Part shown: positions 61,768 through 64,000 of the stretch, one piece after another
Position numbering within the stretch: the stretch's first letter is position 1
Layout: each line of letters starts with the position of its first letter
Origin: Raskinella chloraquaticus (SeqCode)
GTDB taxonomy: Bacteria > Pseudomonadota > Alphaproteobacteria > Rhizobiales > UBA4765
Length of the DNA: 64,000 nucleotides
Reading direction: 5' to 3'
NCBI GenBank assembly: GCA_002365175.1
Contig: DEZK01000007.1
Coordinates: 183,660 to 247,659, forward strand
Notes under the pieces: generated by a model
What the model was told of the DNA's origin: nothing
Database searches by the model: none
Seen by the model: only the letters and a program-made list of their open reading frames with translations
Made by a program: the position numbers and the translations under genes

Positions 61768-63057
61768 TCACCCGGTCCGCGCCAATCTGGCGACAGGTTT
61801 GGACGCAGCTGCGGCTTTGGCGCGGCGCTGGGCGTGGGTTGAAATAAAATCGGCAATGCGCGGCTGGATTTCGGAGCGGAAGCGCGAACCGTTGAACACG
61901 CCGTAATGGCCAACGCCGGGCTGCATGTAGTGCGCGCGCAGGTCCTTGCTCAGCCCTGTACACAGGCGGTGCGCGGCCTCGGTCTGTCCGCCGCCCGTGA
62001 TGTCGTCATTCTCGCCCTCAACCGTCATCAGGGCGACACGGGTGATCTTGCCCGGATCAACCAGGGTGTTGCGATGCATCATCTCGCCTTTGGGCAGTGC
62101 GTGACGGATGAACACCGCATCCACCGTCTGCAGATAGAATTCCGACGTCAGGTCCATGACCGCCATGTACTCGTCGTAGAAATCCTTGTGCTTGGTTGCC
62201 GAATCGCCATCGCCCTTGACCATGTTCTCGAACATCTCACGATGGGCGTTCACATGGCGGTCGAGGTTCATCGACATGAAGCCGCCAAGCTGGAGGAAGC
62301 CCGGGTAGACGGTACGCATGAAGCCTGGATAGGGAAACGGCACCGTCATGATCACGTTGCTGCGGAACCAGTCGATGCCCTTGTCCTCGGCAAGCTTGTT
62401 GACATCGGTTGGCGCGATGCGAGTGTCAATCGGCCCGCCCATGAGCGTCATGGTGGTCGGCACCAGCGGATCCTTGCGCGCCTCCATCACCGAGATTGCC
62501 GTCATCACCGGAACAGAGGGCTGGCACACGGCGATGACATGCGTGCCTTCACCCAGGTGATGCAGCATGGAGATGACATAATCGACATAATCGTCGAGAT
62601 CGAAGCGGCCCGCCGCCAATGGCACCATGCGCGCATCTTCCCAATCGGTGATGTAGACCTCGTGATTGGGCAGGAAAGCCTCTACGGTGCCGCGCAGCAG
62701 CGTCGCGTAATGGCCCGACATCGGTGCCACCAGCAGCACTTTCTGCTGGCTGTGGCGCGGCGCGAAGCCCATTTTTTCGAAATGGATGAGATTGCAGAAC
62801 GGACGCTTCCAGACGATATGCTCGTGCACGTCGACGCGCTGGCCACCGGCAAAGACCGAGGCGATGCCGAATTCCGGCTTGAGGTAACGGCGCGTCGTGC
62901 GCTCGAACATCTCGGCCGAGGCCGCCATGGCGCGACCGACCCAGGTGTGGGCGAACGGATTGATCGGGTTCTTGAACATCAGCCGCGTTGCGTCCGCCAC
63001 GGCTCGATAAGGCGACATGGCGGCATGGTTCCATTCATACATCTGGTAAAAGGCCAT
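61768..63057 (-). CDS. phaZ: Intracellular polyhydroxyalkanoate depolymerase
   Basis: 429 residues from the ATG at 63057 with GAGGGG upstream; the longer frame to 63138 has no such site. The start MAFYQMYEWNHAAMSPYRAV is typical. The alpha/beta hydrolase core has KVLLVAPMSGHYATLLRGTV, the nucleophilic Cys178 in VIAVCQPSVPVMTA, ITDWEDARMVPL and HYMQPGVGHYGVFNGSRF with the catalytic His. It breaks down stored PHA granules in the cytoplasm. A PhaR-like site lies about 160 bp upstream of its start. Confidence 0.95.
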   Translation of the reverse strand: MAFYQMYEWNHAAMSPYRAVADATRLMFKNPINPFAHTWVGRAMAASAEMFERTTRRYLKPEFGIASVFAGGQRVDVHEHIVWKRPFCNLIHFEKMGFAPRHSQQKVLLVAPMSGHYATLLRGTVEAFLPNHEVYITDWEDARMVPLAAGRFDLDDYVDYVISMLHHLGEGTHVIAVCQPSVPVMTAISVMEARKDPLVPTTMTLMGGPIDTRIAPTDVNKLAEDKGIDWFRSNVIMTVPFPYPGFMRTVYPGFLQLGGFMSMNLDRHVNAHREMFENMVKGDGDSATKHKDFYDEYMAVMDLTSEFYLQTVDAVFIRHALPKGEMMHRNTLVDPGKITRVALMTVEGENDDITGGGQTEAAHRLCTGLSKDLRAHYMQPGVGHYGVFNGSRFRSEIQPRIADFISTHAQRRAKAAAASKPVARLARTG

Positions 63058-63218
63058 GGAATTCCCCTCTAACGCCGTTTGACACGACGCAATTCCTATC
63101 GGCCGCCCGATCGGTTCAATATAAGAGCGCTGCCCCATCAGCCCAATCGGCGGTCAGATATATCAGGCTATTGGCAGGGTAGGCACGACGCAACGTGACT
63201 AAGGTCGCAGAATTTATA

Positions 63219-63229
63219 TTGCAGTGCAA
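63219..63229. promoter_or_regulatory. Possible PhaR-type operator upstream of phaZ
   Basis: TTGCAGTGCAA is a perfect inverted repeat (TTGCA-G-TGCAA) in an AT-rich patch about 160 bp upstream of the phaZ start. Alphaproteobacterial PhaR proteins bind TGC-rich dyads of this sort before PHA genes. The distance is longer than usual, and no other PHA gene in the window allows a comparison. Confidence 0.4.
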
Positions 63230-63433
63230 CATAAATCCGAAAAACCACCTGATCGCGCTGTGGGCGGTCTTGAAGGAGGGCCGCAGGCTGACGTGATCCG
63301 GCAATCGGACAAATGCCGCAAATAGCGCCGCATCCAGCACCAAAACGTGTTTTCGTACGGCGCTTTTGATGATTCTGTGCCTCAAAGATTGACGAAACCT
63401 TACGGAAGGTGGGCTTGCTGGCGGATTCAACTT

Positions 63434-63476
63434 AAGGAGGTAAATGGTTGATACCTGATTTTTTCTACGAAAAATC
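63434..63476 (+). promoter_or_regulatory. Strong Shine-Dalgarno with four-codon frame and AT hairpin
   Basis: AAGGAGG is followed three bases later by ATG GTT GAT ACC TGA (63444-63458). The stop overlaps a hairpin with 7-bp arms (GATTTTT / AAAAATC, 63457-63476). No longer gene starts here. It may be a leader element or small regulatory RNA; a chance match to the anti-SD is also possible. Confidence 0.3.
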
Positions 63477-63923
63477 ACGTACTTACTTTCGACCAAGCAA
63501 GCGAATTCTCTAGTTATTGCAAGAAGATGCGCAGTAACGCTGATGGGGCAAGGTGACGCGGCTTTCGGTGCATAAGTGAACACTCAGCCGGCAGAACTGC
63601 CTGAAATGACGGCAATGATCGGCACGTTCCCCGCCGGCGTTCTGGCTGACGCCTTGTGATCGATGACCCGGGCTGGCGGGGGCACGGGATGGCGCAAGGC
63701 ATCCGACCGGACATGAAGCGCGCCCGCTCCGGGTGTGCGCTGACCTTGGCTCGCAGCGCGTCCGGCGCCGTTTGAGCCACGAGGCACCCGCAAGCACTTT
63801 GGCTATCAGGCGCGCGCGGGCCCGCTGTCAGGAGCCTCAGGCAAATACAGGGCTTGCCAAGGGCAGGCGCAGAGGGTAACCAAGCGCCTCTTTAGCTGCG
63901 GGAGACAGGCTCTCCGGCGGCAG

Positions 63924-64000
63924 GCGCCCGTAGCTCAGCTGGATAGAGCACTAGACTACGAATCTAGGGGTCAGAGGTTCGAATCCTTTCGGGCGCGCCA
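63924..64000 (+). tRNA. tRNA-Arg(ACG)
   Basis: A full cloverleaf of 77 bases ending in encoded CCA at the last base of the window. Acceptor arms GCGCCCG / CGGGCGC pair perfectly. The anticodon arm CTAGA-CTACGAA-TCTAG gives anticodon ACG (probably edited to ICG), and the T arm has GGTTCGAATCC. The discriminator is G. Confidence 0.97.

Larger units (their letters stand above)
63058..63923. other. Gene-free stretch between phaZ and tRNA-Arg
   Basis: This 866-bp stretch holds no convincing protein gene; frames at 63510-63797 overlap each other in three phases and look like chance. It contains a PhaR-like site (63219-63229), a strong ribosome site with a four-codon frame plus hairpin near 63434-63476 (listed separately), and the region upstream of the tRNA. 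Confidence 0.6.

Noticed and set aside
61906..63072. 388-codon plus-strand frame over phaZ
   Set aside because: Antisense to phaZ, His/Arg-rich, no domain, no ribosome site.
63510..63797. Three overlapping minus-strand frames of 69-95 codons
   Set aside because: They overlap in three phases, have biased low-complexity composition and no start signals; treated as chance in non-coding DNA.
1..64000. CRISPR array, prophage or intact insertion sequence
   Set aside because: No regularly spaced repeats, phage structural genes or transposase genes were seen; only the MITE-like element and short palindromic repeats.

Overview
The window is a 64 kb stretch of high-GC chromosomal DNA, densely packed with genes. 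It most likely comes from an alphaproteobacterium of the order Hyphomicrobiales (Rhizobiales). Supporting this are a PodJ-like polar coiled-coil protein, a glnD/trpS/universal-stress-protein/nfu neighbourhood, the rpmH-rnpA-yidC-engB-argB-dapD run, a hut pathway that uses HutF, an intracellular PHA depolymerase and an ATP-dependent PEP carboxykinase. No phage genes, intact transposase, CRISPR array or rRNA is visible. A complete tRNA-Arg(ACG) ends at the last base.

Layout: (1) 1-2.9 kb, acyl-CoA catabolism (partial thiolase, long acyl-CoA dehydrogenase, MerR regulator). (2) 3.3-6.7 kb, PodJ-like protein. (3) 6.8-10 kb, MFS exporter, unusual GntR regulator and HMG-CoA-lyase-family enzyme. (4) 10.2-17.6 kb, a dipeptide/oligopeptide ABC transporter operon (ATPase fusion, two permeases, binding protein), then an SDR and a divergent FAD amine oxidase. 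(5) 17.6-19.1 kb, a small scarred accessory island: a repeat element, a gene without a convincing start, a broken TIR gene, a duplicated hutU tail and an Inh-type lipoprotein. (6) 19.1-26.4 kb, complete hut regulon genes hutU-H-I / hutF / hutD / hutC, with a perfect 18-bp operator palindrome. (7) 26.6-32.8 kb, a three-gene cassette: TIR-transmembrane-FGE-like protein, secreted caspase-Cys-repeat-Sel1 protein and a secreted protein of unknown family. (8) 32.8-40.6 kb, exopolysaccharide genes (methyltransferase, GH10 glycosidase, flippase, polymerase, Wzc/ExoP kinase, WecB-type glycosyltransferase). (9) 41-44.5 kb, cNMP-binding patatin and alkaline phosphatase. (10) 44.6-50.3 kb, housekeeping operon rpmH to dapD. 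(11) 50.6-56.2 kb, TVP38 protein, MerA/Lpd-like flavoenzyme, orphan histidine kinase and pckA. (12) 56.3-63.1 kb, nfu, usp, a 278-bp MITE-like element, trpS, glnD and phaZ. (13) A gene-free 0.87 kb stretch, then the tRNA.

The most interesting part is region 7. A predicted cytoplasmic TIR domain with the catalytic glutamate is joined through one membrane helix to a periplasmic FGE/C-type-lectin-fold module that lacks the copper-binding cysteines. It is followed in the same direction by a periplasmic caspase-like protease carrying three Cys-paired repeats and Sel1 repeats, and by a third exported protein. This looks like an envelope-spanning sensing and killing (conflict) or stress-signalling system. 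That function is an inference from domain content and gene order only. A second, decayed TIR gene lies 8 kb upstream.
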